Source: Podarcis raffonei (lineage: Eukaryota; Chordata; Lepidosauria; Squamata; Lacertidae). Taken from it: a DNA stretch of 64,000 nucleotides. Below the pieces are notes generated by a model. It saw nothing but the letters and a program-made list of their open reading frames with translations, was not told where the DNA came from and made no database searches. The position numbers and the translations under genes were made by a program. Shown here piece by piece: positions 1 through 12,072 of the stretch (positions are counted from its first letter, which is position 1; every line of letters begins with the position of its first letter). The DNA lies in NCBI RefSeq assembly GCF_027172205.1, contig NC_070614.1, forward strand, positions 30,566,501-30,630,500, given 5' to 3'.

Positions 1-1390
1 ATGGGCTAGATTTTATTTTAGTACTCTGCTTTTTGTCTTCCCATTGGGTGCATTCCCAAATGTCTCATTACTTTCTGAAGTTACTCCATAACTAAAACTT
101 ATGACCACAGTAAATAACATTGCAAAAACCAACTTGAAGGTAAAATAATTGTTAAATATCAGTCAATGTGAAATGCCATGTTGATTTCAGATCGTTCCTC
201 CAGCGGAATTTATGTAGCATCCTTGCCAGTATTATTATTTAGTATATTTATACATCAACATTATTTAGTACATTGGTTTAGCATTTTTGTGTCCCAGCTT
301 TCTTCAGCCATGGATCTTTATGGGTTTTCAAGGCTGACTTCCATTTGGGCAGTGATCAGTCCTAGGCTTGCTTACCATTGGCAATTTGGCATTATCATTT
401 ATCCCCAGACCATTTATCTCCACATGAGAGATGTGGAGCTATCACAAATGGTCCATGACCAAAAAAGTCACAACTCTGTTGCCATCTGCCCCCTTGTTTA
501 AAGAGGGGAGAGACTGCTTCAGATTTATCTGTAGTTTTAAGACATAGAGACTGTCTTGAAATTCTTGGCAAAAGCACCTTTTGAAGGAGCCTCCCCCTCC
601 CTTTCTGAAATATCCTTTCTGAGGCTCTTCCCCATATCTCCCTCACTCTCAGATGTGCACCAGGTGGGCACAGAACATACGCCTCCTTTGGTATCCAAAA
701 TCTGAAATAAGTCTCTTGACAAGTACGTCAGACCCCATTGATGCTCTCAGTTAGATGGCTATAGTAATACAATAGATTGGGCCATTTTCTGACTCCCTCT
801 CTCTCCTCTACCCCAGAGTTGTGATCAAGATTTCACAACTGAGAGTCAGGAATTACCTAAAAGGCCCAGAGTCTGTAGTCTGCAACAGTTTGCTTCAAGA
901 GGAACTGCAGTAAGAATTATATAAACTTTGTCCATGTAACAATATGGCCCTGGAAAATAGGGACACTTGGAAAGTATGCAGAATTATGGTCTCCACATTT
1001 CTGCAGTACTGTACTTTGCATGGGAAAAAACTTTCCTCATTAAAATTCTTCACATTTCTCCAAAGATACACATTTTGTGTGCAGTTTTGATTAATATTGC
1101 AAGCAATTTTCTGAGTTGCAATGCATTTTTGTGTGTTGTTTTCATGAACATAGGCGTTTTTAGTTACGCTTTCACCTAATTCTGCCAGTCCTAGATGGAG
1201 TAACGTTCCCTCTGAAGATAGAAGTTCGCAGCCTAAATGCCCAGGTCTCTTCAGCGGCCAGGAGTGCTTTCGGACAGCTTTTGGAAGTAATGAACCTGTT
1301 GCCAGCTTCACCCATTCCTTTATATATCTGATTTGGCCGCTATGATATATTCCTTAGTTACATCCTGTTCAGATTACTATAATGCATGAT
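1..1390. other. Gene-free stretch at the window start
   Basis: No supported gene or repeat. Short open frames on both strands show no recognisable product. Confidence 0.5.
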
Positions 1391-1391
1391 G

Positions 1392-1700
1392 TGGGGCTGT
1401 CTTTGAAAATGACTTAGAAACTTCATCTGGGTCAAAGACCTGCAGCCAGATGGTTGACTGGGGCTGGTAATAGGTAGCATACAACTCTCTTGGTAAAACA
1501 ATAGAGGCTGGCTTCCAGCCTGTTTCCTGCACAATTCAAAGCGCTAGTTTTATGATGTATAAATCCCTATGTGGTTTAGGTCCAAGCTATCTGAAAGACC
1601 TTCTTCTCACATACAAACCTGCTTGGGTTTTGAGATCTTCAGGGGACATAAGGAGCTTTTAATGGGGTATGCCAATAGTTTCTGTCCTATCTGCCACAGA
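1392..1700 (+). mobile_element. Old L2-type LINE fragment
   Basis: A decayed match to the L2 3' coding part ('tggggctgtctttgaaaatg', 'cacaattcaaagcgctag') comparable with 39150-39330. Frame destroyed. Confidence 0.5.
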
Positions 1701-2100
1701 GGCTAGACTAGGAATAGCCTGGCATCAGGAACTGGGCACTTGAGTGTCTGTCTAATTCCAGAGCCAGACTGTGCAGGCAGTATAGCTCCTGAACAACCAA
1801 TTTATTTTATTTTGTGATGATCAATGCATATGTACAGAAGTAGTCTGAAATCTTACATTTTAATTTTAATTTTTAAATAAACACCTTATGTACATGAGCA
1901 CACATATACATATACACAATTTGTTGAGAATCAGAGTTAAATTCGGACATATTCCTATTTATTTTAAATAAACTACCAAATCAAGTTTATTTTTTATTTT
2001 TTAAAAAAGATTGGATTGGGGTATGAATATAACAGTTTATATATAGGAAAACACCAATATATATCAGTGGACTAAAAGCATCTAATAACATACTTCTGTA

Positions 2101-3039
2101 TTACTTTTTTCCACTCACCAGTCTCTTCAATGACCCCATTACTTCCTGATTCCGGAGTGTATAAATCAGAGGATTAAACATGGGGGTGGCTATTGCATAA
2201 AATACAAAAATTATCTTGTCACCTAAATGGGTTTCTTTACTCTGAGGGGTGAGGTAGGAGGCCATACATGAACCATAGTACATGACCACCACAGCCAAAT
2301 GAGACCCACATGTAGAAAAAGCCTTCATCCTACCCCCTTCAGAATCTGAGTGCATTCTCATGATGGCGACAAGAATGCGCATATAAGAAAAAACGATGAA
2401 AATCAGAGGGAAAACAAGTGTGAATGTGCTTGTAAAAAACATGCCCAATGTATCAGCAGAGGTATCAGTGCAGAGTAACTTAAAGACAGCTTTGAATTCA
2501 CATACTAAATGGTCCACCTCATTGTTCCCACAGAATCGTGCTGGCTTTGCAAGACAGGGAACTATTGTAACCATGAAGGCAGTAGTCCATGTCATAGCAG
2601 CAAAGGTGATACAAATATTCCTGTTCATGATGAGTGTATATCGCAGTGGGTTGGAAATGGCCACATAGCGATCATAAGCCATGACAGCCAGCAGCAAACA
2701 TTCACACGTTCCAAAAAGGAGACCCAGAAGAATTTGAGAATAGCACAGTGGAAGGGACATAACAGGTCTATCCACTAAACAGTTGACTATGGATTGTGGG
2801 ATGCCAGTCGATGAGAAACAAAGGTCAATGATGGACAAATTACAGAGGAAAAAGTACATAGGACTGTGCAACCGGGAGTCATTTATGACCACCACAATAA
2901 TGAGTCCATTTCCAACAAGGATAACTACATAGGATACAATGAAGAGGACCATCAATCCCATTCTTGCCTTGGGTCGATCTGACCACCCCACAAGGATAAA
3001 TTCTGTTACTTCCGTCTCATTTTCCCCTACGTCTTGCAT
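2101..3039 (-). CDS. Olfactory receptor OR-1 (class II, family 2/13-like), intact
   Basis: Single coding exon, 312 aa, a seven-transmembrane odorant receptor expected in olfactory sensory neurons coupling to Golf. Visible OR signatures: N-glycosylation site NET at residues 7-9, PMYFFLCNLS at the end of TM2, MAYDRYVAI in TM3 (about residue 120), KAFSTCGSHL in TM6 (about 239) and PMFNPLIYTLRNQE in TM7 (about 286). The frame is open 12 codons further upstream, but a pyrimidine-rich 3' splice site (AG at 3051-3050) falls inside that extension, and the paralogue OR-2 starts at the matching Met, so I start at 3039. A candidate non-coding first exon with a GTAAGT donor lies about 2 kb upstream (exon end near 5072). 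Length is normal for the family. The exact OR subfamily is inferred from general resemblance only. Confidence 0.95.
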   Translation of the reverse strand: MQDVGENETEVTEFILVGWSDRPKARMGLMVLFIVSYVVILVGNGLIIVVVINDSRLHSPMYFFLCNLSIIDLCFSSTGIPQSIVNCLVDRPVMSLPLCYSQILLGLLFGTCECLLLAVMAYDRYVAISNPLRYTLIMNRNICITFAAMTWTTAFMVTIVPCLAKPARFCGNNEVDHLVCEFKAVFKLLCTDTSADTLGMFFTSTFTLVFPLIFIVFSYMRILVAIMRMHSDSEGGRMKAFSTCGSHLAVVVMYYGSCMASYLTPQSKETHLGDKIIFVFYAIATPMFNPLIYTLRNQEVMGSLKRLVSGKK

Positions 3040-3560
3040 GGGTGTAGACCTGAAACAGAAGAAAGGGAGATGCATTATCTCTTGATCTGCTTTCTCTTTC
3101 TTACCGTTTATTTATTGTCCTGTGAGTTTTCATGATCACGCATAGTATTGTGCCTATATGTAAAGGTATACATTAAGAAGTGATTGTCAATGTTTGGTTT
3201 TATGGTTAGAGAGCATGAGGGAGATACAATTTTTTTAAAAAAAATGTTTTTAAAAATGTAACCCAGTAATTGTTCCTCAATCTATTACGTACCATCCCAG
3301 AGCAGGGTAGCCTTCAATAATGTTAGAGGAAGCAAATAGATTAATAATTTTAGAAAATGGACAAAAATACAATGCTTCTGTCAGTTTTTAATCAAAGTGG
3401 AAACAATTCATTTCATTCCTTTCTTTTCACTTTAGGTATATCCGTGGGCAACATTTTATCAAATGAATACATGTTGATTATACTGGAAATCATTCCAAAT
3501 AAAACTTTTTTAAAAATAGATCCATTTTTGAATAATTCAGGGAAAATCAATGTAGTGACC

Positions 3561-3650
3561 TCCAGATGATATTTGACTACAGCTCCCATTATCTTTGAGC
3601 ATTTGACATGTTGACTATGGATGATGGGGGCTGTAGTCCAACAGCACCAA
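3561..3650. mobile_element. Palindromic MITE-like repeat in the OR-1 intron
   Basis: GACTACAGCTCCCAT and ATGGGGGCTGTAGTC form inverted arms around a 30-bp spacer. Same hairpin repeat as at 25176-25310. Confidence 0.55.
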
Positions 3651-5071
3651 TCTTTCAGTAACCACTTTGATGTCTTCTATGATCAAGCAGTATATAACTT
3701 TTATGAAATAAGTAAAATGAATAGATATATGGAAGACACCATGTTAGCTATTGCTAGTATAGAAGATGGACTTCAATGAGGGAATGAAAAATTCCAATCC
3801 TTTCAGTCACAGTGCTTAAGGATAAACTAAGCGTGGCATCATTCACACAACTGATAATTGTTTGATTTTTAAAAATGTGTTAATTCATGTGAAGGCAATA
3901 CTTTGGAGGCAGTAGGAAAATCTTTTGTTAGTCTCCTGCTGCAATCTCAATCTGGATTCTACCTGCCACATGCATACCACACCTGCTCTATACACTGGGT
4001 GTTGAGTACCATTCTCACCAGTGGAAGCTTTACTTCCAGTATAAATAACAGATGCAGGGGACTAGTCTGGACTGAAACCACAACAAAAGGCAAAGTATTT
4101 AAACACCCACCATCTCCCACTGATCTAGGTTCCCTCCCCTCCATATGTATCTTCTACTTGCAAACCACTGAAAAAATTGTTAAGCCCATAAAATGTATTA
4201 TATTTAATTCAGCTCTCTGTAGGCCAATTTCTTGACTTAACATTAATTACAAGGTTGTTGGAAGGATAGTGTGTAGGTGGCTACCATATATTCCACCCTA
4301 AGCTCATTGGAAGAATGTGATGTGATGGATAAAATTTTTTAAAAGCTTTTAAATGATGTTTGTGACTCCATTTTGACTGTGATGATATAGAAGCTGAGAG
4401 ATTCAATTAGACACAACAGGCGCAATCCATTGAATGATACGTTGAAGTCCTTTTAAAATCATTCAAGAATTTAGCAACGGAATTGATTTCTACACATTGG
4501 GAATATGGCTATCTTGACTGTACACATATATTTTGGATTTCAATTATTAAATGTAGGCATCAATATTATATAGTATTTAAACATAAAGATTGACATAAAT
4601 GTACAAATCAGTTAATTAGTATTATTTCCTTTTTTTAAAAAAAGTGAATAATATCTCAATATAGCAATAAGAAACTTAAACAAAGGACTTGCCTCTTTGT
4701 ATTTCTTGAAAAGAAAGAAGTATAAGTTTTTCAAAGTGAATCGTCCCCCAGTTAGTGATTTATCTTCCAGATTGCACTGATATCACAAGTATGTGAGTAG
4801 GGTGATGAGGACAGAATAAAATCTAGCAAGATGAATAGTAATAAATTCTAAATAATTCCTCTCCGTCTTCTTCTCTCTCCCCTTTGATTCAAATTTCTGT
4901 ACTGAAATGCAGCATCTAATCAAGTGGAAGGATTTATTAACGGTGCCGATTTATTAAAAGGGTGTGGGAAATCATTTTGGAAAGTTTCTAGGAAATAATT
5001 CAAATAGTGTTGGGTGTAGATCTCAAGTCTAGCACAGAATTATTAATCTGATTATTTTTTTTAACACTTAC

Positions 5072-5135
5072 AATTTCTTCATAATTCCCAACAGCCATAA
5101 TCCCAAATGCCTCATTTGTTTTAGAATCAGGGACT
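5072..5135 (-). promoter_or_regulatory. Candidate non-coding first exon of OR-1
   Basis: Read on the minus strand, this block contains GGGATTATGGC and ends in GAAGAAATT followed by a GTAAGTG donor at 5071. The same block with a GTGAGC donor stands upstream of OR-2. OR genes usually carry non-coding 5' exons joined to an intronless coding exon, and an acceptor is visible just before the OR-1 ATG. The upstream exon edge is approximate. Exon status is inferred. Confidence 0.5.
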
Positions 5136-5195
5136 GAATGTTATTCTGTTAATTTGCCTATACTTTAATTCATGAGTATACACAGTGCTTTTTTT

Positions 5196-5200
<5 letters not shown>

Positions 5201-5257
<57 letters not shown>
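5201..5257. repeat. (TA)n microsatellite
   Basis: Uninterrupted alternating TA of about 57 bp, directly upstream (in OR-1 orientation) of the candidate first exon of OR-1. Confidence 0.97.
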
Positions 5258-5259
<2 letters not shown>

Positions 5260-5645
5260 GTGCTCTCATTTTGACTCAAGAGAACCACAATTTTGTAGTT
5301 CAAACTGGGAAAAATAAATACAGTAAATGGACAAAACTCCACAAAATGTTTAGGGGTATGCATACCCCTGCATCCCGCCAGAAAAAAGTACCGAGTATAC
5401 ATGAATCCAATGCACATATTGGAAGCTCTTTTATATTTAAAAATGACCTAATGAAAGAATGTCTGCATTTTTTGTGTTTATTTATCCTAATACACACATT
5501 TTTGCAAGTGATTTTCCCCAATATATTTTTGTGTGTATACACACTTCCCCCAAATATATGCTTTCTTGTGGACATATTTTTTTTTTTTTTTGCTGCAGAA
5601 CTGCAGTTCAAAATTTGGAGACGTGCAAATTTGGAAGGATCGCTA

Positions 5646-5814
5646 TAAAACATGAGTGTGACTACCGTTTAACATATATAAACAATTTAGTACCTAAATA
5701 GCTTCTTCAGTTTGAGGGATAAGGCATGCAGACTTACTTGAGCCATAGTGCATGACCAACAAAGGCAAATGAGAACCACAGGTAGAAAAAGCCTTCATCC
5801 TACCCACTTCAGAA
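5646..5814 (-). pseudogene. Olfactory receptor fragment related to OR-1/OR-2
   Basis: About 170 bp aligns with the part of OR-2 encoding TM6 to TM7 (matching roughly 7834-7999). It keeps KAFSTCGSHL and the following residues. Homology stops abruptly on both sides and no start or TM1-5 is present. It lies between the two intact ORs, so it is probably debris of a third tandem copy. It cannot encode a receptor. Confidence 0.85.
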
Positions 5815-5899
5815 GGATAACAGTGTTCCAGTTTGCATATTGTTTCAGAAAATATGAATTTGGTTCCCATTACAGTGAGAAAAGTATAGAATTTCACCC

Positions 5900-7750
5900 T
5901 ATCTCTATACCACTTATTATGGTACTTTTGTTTTATGATTAATCTTAATGGATGTTGTGCCCTTTTTTGTAATCTTTATGTATACCACTTAGAAACATTG
6001 TTGGTTAAGCAGTGTATAAATAGCAGAATTGCATTCACCTGGTGTGTTATATATGTTAGGATACAGAGAAGCATGAATTTGCTTCTTCTTTCAAATTGAT
6101 ATAAATGATTTTTTTCTGTAAGCGCAATGCCATAGTTGCAAACCAATGTTCTCTTTCTATTTGTGTGATTCTACAATTAAGCAATGCAATACAATTGCAA
6201 AACTGCAGCACAGCCATATATTCCCTCCAACTCCCCTTACATCAGATGGCACCACACATCTCATAACATACTACATAATGTGCCATGCAGCTTCTCCCTG
6301 TCATTTCTACAAACCTTAAATAGTCCAGCTGATCTTGCCACCTCAGACAGGCACAAAATAGTGATTCAGCTCAAACAATGGGGTTTATATATTCAAAGAA
6401 TATATAAGTGGGAAAAGATGCTATAAATCAGTGAGGGCACAGAAACCAAGAGGGTCTATTGTGGGCAATAGGATGAACAATGGAAGCGTTTGGGAAGGTA
6501 GACATCGAATTGGCCATGCTGGATGGGAGTTGTTTGTAATTCACCACATTGTGTATCCCTGGGGTGACCATATGTACTGGTTCTTGGGAACACTTTAAAT
6601 GACCTTTTCCCACTCCTCCATCACCTCATGGCTAGGGGTTTGCTTTTCAACTCTTGGTGGCTTCATGTATCCCCTACATGCAAAACCCATGGTCATTTTA
6701 TTTCCCAGCTCCCTCAGAGAATAGGCTAGGAACACGGTGCTTTGTAAGGGCACAGTTCTCACTTGGCATCAGTTGTTGGACACACGAGTCCTTCTCTAGT
6801 GGCATGTTCAGAATGTTCAGGCAGTACAATTCCCAAATAACCAATATATTTTATTTTCTGATCATCAACTCTATTGAATACAATAGTTTCACAGATTAGT
6901 TTTCAAATATCCAAAACTTATATTTAGTTTTGGAAAAGGCACAATTATCCTAATCTGAATTATCCTAATCTGAAAATAAATACCTCCATTCTAGTTATTG
7001 GAAGATGTTGGTTGCATGTTGGAGTTCCCATTCTTTTAAAATTCTACTACAATGAGTGCCCCTTACTATTGCTTGAACATAATTGATATAAAAATACAAA
7101 AAAGCAGCACAGTATATATAGAAGAGATTTAAAGTAATTAAGACCATTAAAGAAGCCCAATTTCACATTGTACCATGGAGAGGGTGTCCTATATGTTTGC
7201 ATTTGTTGCTTATATGATAAAATCCCACCAAACAGTATACTTTTTCATGATACTCCAAGCACTTGGCAACACATAATTTATTAGCGCCCCCCCAGCTGAT
7301 GCTAAATTTAATACATTTTAATACCGAAATGAAAGTTGCAAGTCCTGTCCATTTGGGGGCAATTGAGATTCTGGCAGCTGCCAGCTGTGTTCCAATGAAT
7401 TCAGGCTGAAAAAAAGCCCTGGCAAAAATCTTTCAGTTGATTGTTCCATTGATTTGGTAAACAAAGCTACAGTGAAGTTGCAATGGGATATTTGGGTATT
7501 TTGGTCATTTCTTGACTAACCATTGTCCTGAATTTGAATACTTGTGGGCTGTACCACCATAAGTGAAAAAAATTGCCTCTTTTTCAACATCCCTTCCAAC
7601 ACTTATGAGAAAATTGTGATGCCATATGGGCAATTTGCACTTGTGCACATTTCTATCTACATAAGATTTTCATAGAACACTCCCTTACATAAGCTGAGAC
7701 TGCAGTTGAAATATCAACAGAATGTTAGATTTGAAACATCTAATAACATA
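5900..7750. other. Gene-free stretch between the OR fragment and OR-2
   Basis: Mostly AT-rich sequence without genes. About 6760-6860 ('caggcagtacaattcccaaa', 'attttattttctgatcatca') aligns with 1740-1830 downstream of OR-1, marking the shared 3' flank of the duplicated OR unit. Confidence 0.45.
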
Positions 7751-7758
7751 ATTTTGCA

Positions 7759-8697
7759 TTATTTCTTCCCACTCATTAGTCTCTTTAGTGCTCCCATCAC
7801 TTCCTGATTCCTGAGTGCATAAATCATAGGGTTAAACATAGGTGTAACTACCGTGTAAAATATATAAACAATCTTGTCACCTAAATGAGTTTCTTTAGTT
7901 TGAGGGATAAGGTATGCAGACATACCTGAGCCATAGTACATGACCACCACAACCAGATGAGACCCACATGTGGAAAAAGCCTTCATCCTACCCCCTTCAG
8001 AATCTGAGTGCATTCTCATGATGGCAATAAGAATGCGCATATAAGAAAAAGAAATGAAAGCTAGGGGTAAAATCAGTGTGAAAATGCTTGTAAAATACAT
8101 GCCCAGCGTGCTCGCAGACGTATCAGTGCAGAGTAACTTAAAGACAGCTTTGAATTCACATACTAAATGGTCCACCTCATTGTTCCCACAGAATCGTGCT
8201 GGCTTCGCAAGACAGGGAACTATTGTAACCATGAAGGCAGTAGTCCATGTCATAGCAGCAAAGGTGATGCAAATGTTCCTGTTCATGATGAGTGTATATC
8301 GCAGTGGGTTGGAAATGGCCACATAGCGATCATAAGCCATGACAGCCAGCAGCAAACATTCACACGTTCCGAAAAGGAGACCCAGAAGAATTTGAGAATA
8401 GCACAGTGGAAGGGACATAACAGGTCTATCCACTAAACAGTTGACTATGGATTGTGGGATGCCAGTCGATGAGAAACAAAGGTCAATGATGGATAAATTA
8501 CAGAGGAAAAAGTACATAGGACTGTGCAACCGGGAGTCATTTATGACCACCACAATAATGAGTCCATTTCCAACAAGGATGACTGCATAGGATACAATGA
8601 AGAGGACCATCAATCCCATTCTTGCCTTGGGTCGACCTGACCATCCCATGAGAACAAATTCAGTTACTTCTGTCTCATTTTCCCCTATGTCCTGCAT
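7759..8697 (-). CDS. Olfactory receptor OR-2 (class II, family 2/13-like), intact
   Basis: Intronless coding exon of 312 aa, the paralogue of OR-1. It has the same landmarks: NET glycosylation site at residues 7-9, PMYFFLCNLS, MAYDRYVAI, KAFSTCGSHL and a PMFNPMIYALRNQE TM7 motif. The start is MQDIGENETE. A 3' splice site (AG at 8709-8708) stands 10 bp upstream of the ATG, and a donor-bearing candidate first exon ends near 9883. Residues 39-195 are identical to OR-1, while residues 196-312 differ at about 24 positions and residues 1-38 at 5, which suggests a conversion tract. Flanking DNA on both sides also aligns with the OR-1 flanks, so the duplicated unit extends well beyond the gene. Confidence 0.95.
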   Translation of the reverse strand: MQDIGENETEVTEFVLMGWSGRPKARMGLMVLFIVSYAVILVGNGLIIVVVINDSRLHSPMYFFLCNLSIIDLCFSSTGIPQSIVNCLVDRPVMSLPLCYSQILLGLLFGTCECLLLAVMAYDRYVAISNPLRYTLIMNRNICITFAAMTWTTAFMVTIVPCLAKPARFCGNNEVDHLVCEFKAVFKLLCTDTSASTLGMYFTSIFTLILPLAFISFSYMRILIAIMRMHSDSEGGRMKAFSTCGSHLVVVVMYYGSGMSAYLIPQTKETHLGDKIVYIFYTVVTPMFNPMIYALRNQEVMGALKRLMSGKK

Positions 8698-9404
8698 GAC
8701 GGCAGATCTGAAATTGAAAAAGAGAAATGCATTGTCTCTTGATCTCCTTTTTCTTTATTACCTGTTATTTCTTGTCCTTTGGGCTCATTATTCCACAGAT
8801 TATTTCATTTGTGGGTAGGCATGTTTGCATCTTTCACAGCCAGACATACAGAATAGCAAAACACAATAAATTTAAGCATGTCCATCACATCTCAATGTTT
8901 TAGAAAGCATTAAGCCAATATTATGAAAAGTGGCTTCAAAACACTGTTTTTGAGAATAATAGTTTGTTTTATGACATTGAAGTTCTTTTACGTGTCACAT
9001 CACATTCATTCGTAAAAAATACAATACAGTTAACCTCTGTTCACCTATTACCAACTTTCCTAGAGTGGGGTAGCTTACAATGTTAGAAAAAGCAAATAGA
9101 TGAATGATTTTATATGTAAAACTATTCAGGTAAAAGTATGGGTCTCCTGTGAAGTGAACCTAGAAATCAGCAATTGAATTAATTTCTACATTAAATATCC
9201 TTTATCTAATTGGGTTCCATATATTGGACCTGAGCTATCAAAGAGAAAAATTGATATTAAAGTACAAATTGGTTAATATTATTTTCAACTGTTTTTAAAA
9301 TAGCCTACCCAGTAGGGAATTAAACAAAACAATGCCTCCTTGTATTCCTTGAAAAGTAGAAGAAAAGTTGATGATAGTGTAGTTGATGATATTGTAATGA
9401 TACC

Positions 9405-9587
9405 TAGGGTTGCCATATTTCAAAAAGTAAAAACCAGGACAATCCGAAAGTTGTTGAGCTTTTCTTTACAAAAATGCCAAAAAATATGCCTAAAATTGAC
9501 TTGCTGAAGATCCAGAACAAAGCACCACCTTTTGGAAATTTCCAGTAATGTCCGGGAGATTCCGTATGTATATCAGCCCTATGATAC
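9405..9587. mobile_element. MITE-like element with terminal inverted repeats
   Basis: The block begins TAGGGTTGCCATAT and ends ATATCAGCCCTA, which are imperfect inverted repeats, with an AT-rich, ORF-free interior of about 180 bp. It resembles a short non-autonomous DNA transposon. The family is not assigned. Confidence 0.5.
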
Positions 9588-9882
9588 GACATAAATGTTT
9601 ATAAAATCAAAATACTCCCCTCCCCCTCTTTCTCTCTACCCCTTGACTAAAATACCTGTTATATAGGCTGATATTCAACAACTGATCAAGTAGAAGGATT
9701 TGCTAATGCTGTTGATCAAACACTGCTCATTAAAACAGGATGTAAGATCATTTTGGAAATTTCCTAGCAAACAATCCTAATAGACTGGGGTGGGGGTTTA
9801 AATCTGTTTAACTGATGAGTTAAGCCTAACTTTAGTCTAGATGGGAGCTTTTAATCTGATATTTTCATTTTTTAATGCTCAC

Positions 9883-9950
9883 TATTTCTTCAAAATCCCC
9901 ACTGGCCATAATCCCAACATGCTTAATTTATTTTAGAACACCAAAGAAGG
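9883..9950 (-). promoter_or_regulatory. Candidate non-coding first exon of OR-2
   Basis: On the minus strand it reads GGGATTATGGCC and then GAAGAAATA before a GTGAGC donor at 9882. It aligns with the block upstream of OR-1. A palindromic CTAATTAG at 9963-9970 sits just upstream. TAATTA is the homeodomain core known from OR promoters. Function is inferred. Confidence 0.5.
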
Positions 9951-9999
9951 GATGCTATTCTGCTAATTAGGATATTTTTGCCCATGTGACTCATGAGCG

Positions 10000-10620
10000 C
10001 AGCAAAAGAACCAGACTGTACAATGGTGATGGGATAAAATCAGGCCAATTCGTTTTTCACAGCCGCAGGCAGGGCAAAGATTGGCATGGCATCGGGTCCC
10101 AGGATCAGTTCATTGTTTCACAAGCCTCAGGTTGCTGGAATGGATCCTCTGGGTTTGGATCGTTCCAAACCTGTACGACGGAAGTCAGCCAGTGTTGAAC
10201 CTTGCCGTGGTGCAAGTCAAGCAAGCAAATTCTCACGGTGGGACCAGGGTGCAGATTTCAACCAGGCAAATATCAAACCCACGCTTCGGTTTGCCATGGT
10301 CAACCCTCCTCTTAGGCCCATTATGCCCCCCCCCCATACTATGTTGATCCTGACCAATGCCATTTCTACCACAAGGGAGGACCTACCACGGTCTGACTCC
10401 TGCCAATCCAAACCTGCCCCCACGGCCAGTCCAAAGGCACAAATAAAGATCTTCCAATCAAATGTTAATTGCCGCTTTCTGACAGGTGAACCCCACCTAG
10501 GTGAAAGAAGTCCGAAAACTCAAACCTGATCAAGGGGTGACAGATTTTCCAGGCCACCCTAGAGCATTACAGCACGCACCACGTGCCACTGCCATTGCAC
10601 CCTATCCACCTGCAGAGGCT
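10000..10620. other. GC-richer block of unknown nature
   Basis: This stretch is clearly richer in G+C and CpG than its neighbours and contains an open frame at 10086-10529 with no recognisable domain. It may be part of an unidentified transposable element. I cannot assign it. Confidence 0.35.
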
Positions 10621-10999
10621 GATCTCCCCTCCAAGAGCATCGTTGCACCAAGATGACCGGGTGATGCACATTTTCAGATCTCCATCAGGCAACGAGGCAA
10701 TGTCTTTTAAAATGGTCCACTCCAAGTAAACAGCCTTTTGTGTCCATAGGTTGCCTTCAGCCAGATAAACGACCAGCAGGTCTAGTGAGCAGAAGTACTG
10801 AGTGCATTTGGAAAGCACTAGGGTAGCATAACTCGGCTCCTGAGCCCCACAGGGGTGCCACAGAAAGAATGCAGTTGGTCAATGGAGCTGTGGACTCAAC
10901 AAAGCTGGAAACCTCTGTTATAATAATATAACATTGTGTGTGGGTGTTGTTTGTTTTGTGATGCTTCCCCAGTGCTATGGAATTAGGCTGCAGCATTTG

Positions 11000-11462
11000 G
11001 GACTTTATACAGTTATGTATGACATGGAGAAAGTAGATAGAGAAAAGTTTTTCTCCTTCTCTTAGGATTCTAGAACTTGTGGATATCCAATGAAGCTAGA
11101 TATTAGAAAATTCACAATATACATAAGCAAGTCCTTCTTCACACAGCATGTAATTGAACTAGAGAACTCTCTCCCACAGGTGGCAGTGATGGCCACCAAC
11201 TTGGGTTGTTTTAAGAGAAGATTGGATAAATTCATGGTGGGTACGTTTATCAGTGGTTACTTGTCATGATGGTTATGCTCCATCTCCACAGTCAGAGGCA
11301 GTATGCTTCCGAAAATCAGTTACAGAAAATTGTAGGAGGGGAGAGGGCCCTTGCGTTCAGGTCCTGTTTCTGGATTTCTTACAAGCATCTGGTTGGCTAC
11401 TGTGAGAAAACATGCTGGACTATGTGGGTCATTGGTCCTATCCAGCAGGTTGTTTTTATGTT
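11000..11462 (+). mobile_element. CR1/L3-type LINE 3' end
   Basis: The text has the familiar amniote CR1-like 3' end. It contains a 'cttcttcacacag' segment, a 'gtgatggccaccaacttggg' segment, 'agaagattggataaattcatgg', and near the end 'gctggactatgtgggtcattgg' followed by 'atccagcaggttgtttttatg'. Only the 3' region is present and no coding frame survives. Confidence 0.7.
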
Positions 11463-11471
11463 AGCAGAAGC

Positions 11472-11528
<57 letters not shown>

Positions 11529-11640
11529 TTATTATTTGTACCCCGCCCATCTGGCTGGGTTTCCCCAGCCACTCTGGGCAGCTTCCACAAAGACCAAAAA
11601 TATACTAATATGTCATACATTAAAAAACTCATTGCAATCA
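11463..11640 (-). mobile_element. L2-type LINE tail with (AAT)n
   Basis: The microsatellite at about 11472-11527 is the A/T-rich tail of an L2-like element in reverse orientation. The text next to it (ACCCCGCCC, CTGGCTGGG, CCACTCTGGGC) is the reverse complement of the tail at 39600-39690. The poly-Ile and poly-Asn frames here are artefacts of the repeat. Confidence 0.7.
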
Positions 11641-12072
11641 TTGTAGTAGCAGCAGTAGTACTCAAATGGAAAGAGTGCATGGTTACTTTTCAGTGGATCT
11701 AGACTTGGCTATGCTTAATGTAGTTCCCCTGAAATCAATGAGACCATATAGGTATGGTTAACTTGTCCTGTTGGTTTAAACGGGTCAACTCTAAGTATGA
11801 ATATATTGGGATCCATCCAATTAATTGTAAAAAAAATAATTATATTGCCCTTCTCAAGTATTGTTTTACATTATACAAATGCATACATCCCTGTCATTTA
11901 ATAAAGCAGCAGCAATTTTTAAAATCATGACACTTTCCAATAAAAGCATTCCACAAGTGGGGAGGCACTGCAGAAAAGGCCCGTTCTTGTGTTGCCACCC
12001 TCCTGACCTCTTGTGGAGGGTGCACATGAAGAAGGGCCTCAGAAGGTGATTGCAGGGTTCAGGTCAGTTCAT

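Noticed and set aside
3040-3075. N-terminal extension of OR-1 (MHLPFFCFRSTP)
   Set aside because: A splice acceptor lies inside it and OR-2 lacks an equivalent, so it is not coding.
5172-5648. 158-aa frame with a long Tyr-Ile repeat
   Set aside because: It is the translation of a (TA)n microsatellite plus flank, with no domain.
11266-11702. Frames with poly-Ile, poly-Asn and poly-Leu runs
   Set aside because: These are three readings of the same (AAT)n tail of an L2-type LINE.
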